Positions 5,637 to 6,511 of a DNA stretch of 6,511 bases are shown here, piece after piece. Source of the DNA: Paludibacter sp. (lineage in GTDB: Bacteria > Bacteroidota > Bacteroidia > Bacteroidales > Paludibacteraceae); contig JANJXE010000028.1 in the NCBI GenBank assembly GCA_024709185.1, positions 1 through 6,511 on the forward strand, in the 5' to 3' direction. The notes below the pieces were generated by a model. It did not search any database. It was given only the letters and a program-made list of their open reading frames with translations, and was not told the DNA's origin. The first letter of the stretch is position 1. Each line of letters begins with the position of its first letter. Made by a program: the position numbers and the translations under genes.

Positions 5637-6511
5637 CTTCTTTCGCCTCCTCTGCTTTTGTCAGGTTAATAAACTCGATAGCCTTCGAATAACTAAGCTC
5701 ATTTTCATCGGGAAGGGCCTTAAACTTAGCGAATTTCACAAGGTCGGCCAGTTTCAGAATTTGCTCCAGTGTGCTGTAGGCTTGTTTGTTCTCCTTACGA
5801 AGTACCGATAAAAAGCTAAGAATCTCATCCGATGTAAGTTCAGGAGCAGGTATTGAGAAGCTCAGTTCAATATATTCTCTCAGGATATCGGTAAGCGCCG
5901 TGTGGTATTCCTTTTGACGATTTTGCTGCCATAATTTTTCTTCGTGGAGCTTCATCAGTTTGCCAAGAGCCAGTTCGTGGGGAGGAATTTGAAGCTCAGG
6001 CGCTTTCGCCTCTTCAACAGGTTTTTTCCTGATTAGTCGCCTTACAAGGAATACGATACCCACCAGGAGAAGCACTCCAATCAGCCAGGGAAATATTTTT
6101 TTCAGGTAATACTTCAGGTTGAAAGGAGGCGTTACCACATCTTTAATATCTGTAATTGCATTCGCAGCCGTATCTATTTCAAAAGGCTGAATAACCTTCA
6201 GTGAAAGGGAATTCGACCAAACTGTATCCTCACCTTCACTCACAAAGGGAAAAGCAGGAATAAGGTACAATGAATCGGTAAAGGAGGTAACCACATATGT
6301 TTGACGTATTATCTGATGTCCGTCGGGCGATGTGGATGTATCGCTTTTCATGGGTTCCACCATTTCAATCCCCTCAACAATCACATCCGAAAAAACCGGG
6401 GATTGAACCCGCTGGCCGGGGCTTTGACTCAGTTCAAACACCATACGGGTTTGCTGACCAATCCACAACTGAGTAGAATCGATGCTAGCTGTCACTGTTA
6501 TTTTCTGTGCG
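5623..6511 (-). CDS. BatD-like membrane protein preceding batA (5' end cut by window)
   Basis: The reading frame is open to the right edge, giving 295 visible codons. Numbering from the first complete codon (Ala), the chain starts AQKITVTASIDSTQLWIG. A beta-rich domain of BatD type covers about 3-108, with the strand pattern 'I....IGQQ..M.FELSQ'. A membrane segment lies at about 140-156, with a basic flank (RRLIRKK) on its C-terminal side. A helical tail covers about 177-290 with Y213, SIPAPELT (219-226) and an acidic end. The polarity fits a periplasmic beta domain and a cytoplasmic tail. The tail matches that of BatD downstream (Y, then SIPxxELT with the same spacing). The initial Ala-Gln looks like the end of a signal peptide, so the true start is probably about 20 codons beyond the edge. 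A GTG at 6493-6495 is in frame but would remove the first strand. This gene position before batA is common in Bacteroidota; the function is unknown. Confidence 0.85.
   Translation of the reverse strand, partial: AQKITVTASIDSTQLWIGQQTRMVFELSQSPGQRVQSPVFSDVIVEGIEMVEPMKSDTSTSPDGHQIIRQTYVVTSFTDSLYLIPAFPFVSEGEDTVWSNSLSLKVIQPFEIDTAANAITDIKDVVTPPFNLKYYLKKIFPWLIGVLLLVGIVFLVRRLIRKKPVEEAKAPELQIPPHELALGKLMKLHEEKLWQQNRQKEYHTALTDILREYIELSFSIPAPELTSDEILSFLSVLRKENKQAYSTLEQILKLADLVKFAKFKALPDENELSYSKAIEFINLTKAEEAKEDDIS

Noticed and set aside
6493..6495. GTG as the start codon of the BatD-like gene
   Set aside because: The frame is open upstream to the window edge, and the residues before the GTG (AQKIT) belong to the first beta strand and probably the signal-peptide boundary. 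Starting at GTG would leave an exported domain without an export signal.
1..6511. tRNA, rRNA, CRISPR array, insertion sequence or prophage remnants
   Set aside because: Almost every base is accounted for by seven coding regions with gaps of at most 45 bases, and no repeat array, transposase motif or RNA gene signature was seen on either strand.

Overview
The window is an ordinary but nearly complete Bat ("Bacteroides aerotolerance") operon from a member of the Bacteroidota. All genes are on the minus strand, so the operon reads from the right end to the left. I place it in Bacteroidota, probably class Bacteroidia, because of the batA-batB-batC-batD-batE order with a BatD-like gene ahead of batA, the weak or absent Shine-Dalgarno sequences, and the sequence character of each Bat protein. 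I cannot name a species. Base composition is moderate and even, with no sign of a mobile element, RNA gene, CRISPR array or recent transfer.

Layout in transcription order: (1) 5623-6511, the 3' part of a BatD-like membrane protein whose start lies beyond the window; (2) 4653-5636, BatA, a von Willebrand A (VWA) membrane protein; (3) 3600-4634, BatB, a second VWA membrane protein; (4) 2944-3594, BatC, a secreted TPR protein with a Gln-rich tail; (5) 1081-2898, BatD, a large beta-domain membrane protein; (6) 310-1068, BatE, with TPR repeats, two membrane segments and an SH3b domain; (7) 1-307, the 5' part of a PAP2-family membrane phosphatase that runs off the left end. Gene junctions are a 14-base overlap, then gaps of 18, 5, 45, 12 and 2 bases. 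No terminator is visible between any of them, so a single transcript is likely. Its promoter, and the MoxR ATPase and DUF58 genes normally found at its head, would lie beyond the right end.

How the parts fit together: the six Bat-type proteins fall into three paralogous pairs (BatD-like/BatD, BatA/BatB, BatC/BatE). All are predicted to sit in or face the inner membrane. Charge distribution puts the VWA, TPR, SH3b and beta domains in the periplasm. The conserved helical tails of BatD and the BatD-like protein are predicted to be cytoplasmic, where a MoxR-type AAA+ ATPase could reach them. The family was named from a Bacteroides fragilis aerotolerance phenotype, but its molecular activity is not settled. 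The PAP2 phosphatase 2 bases after batE hints at a link to envelope lipid metabolism. I found no new system here; the findings are refinements on a known one.
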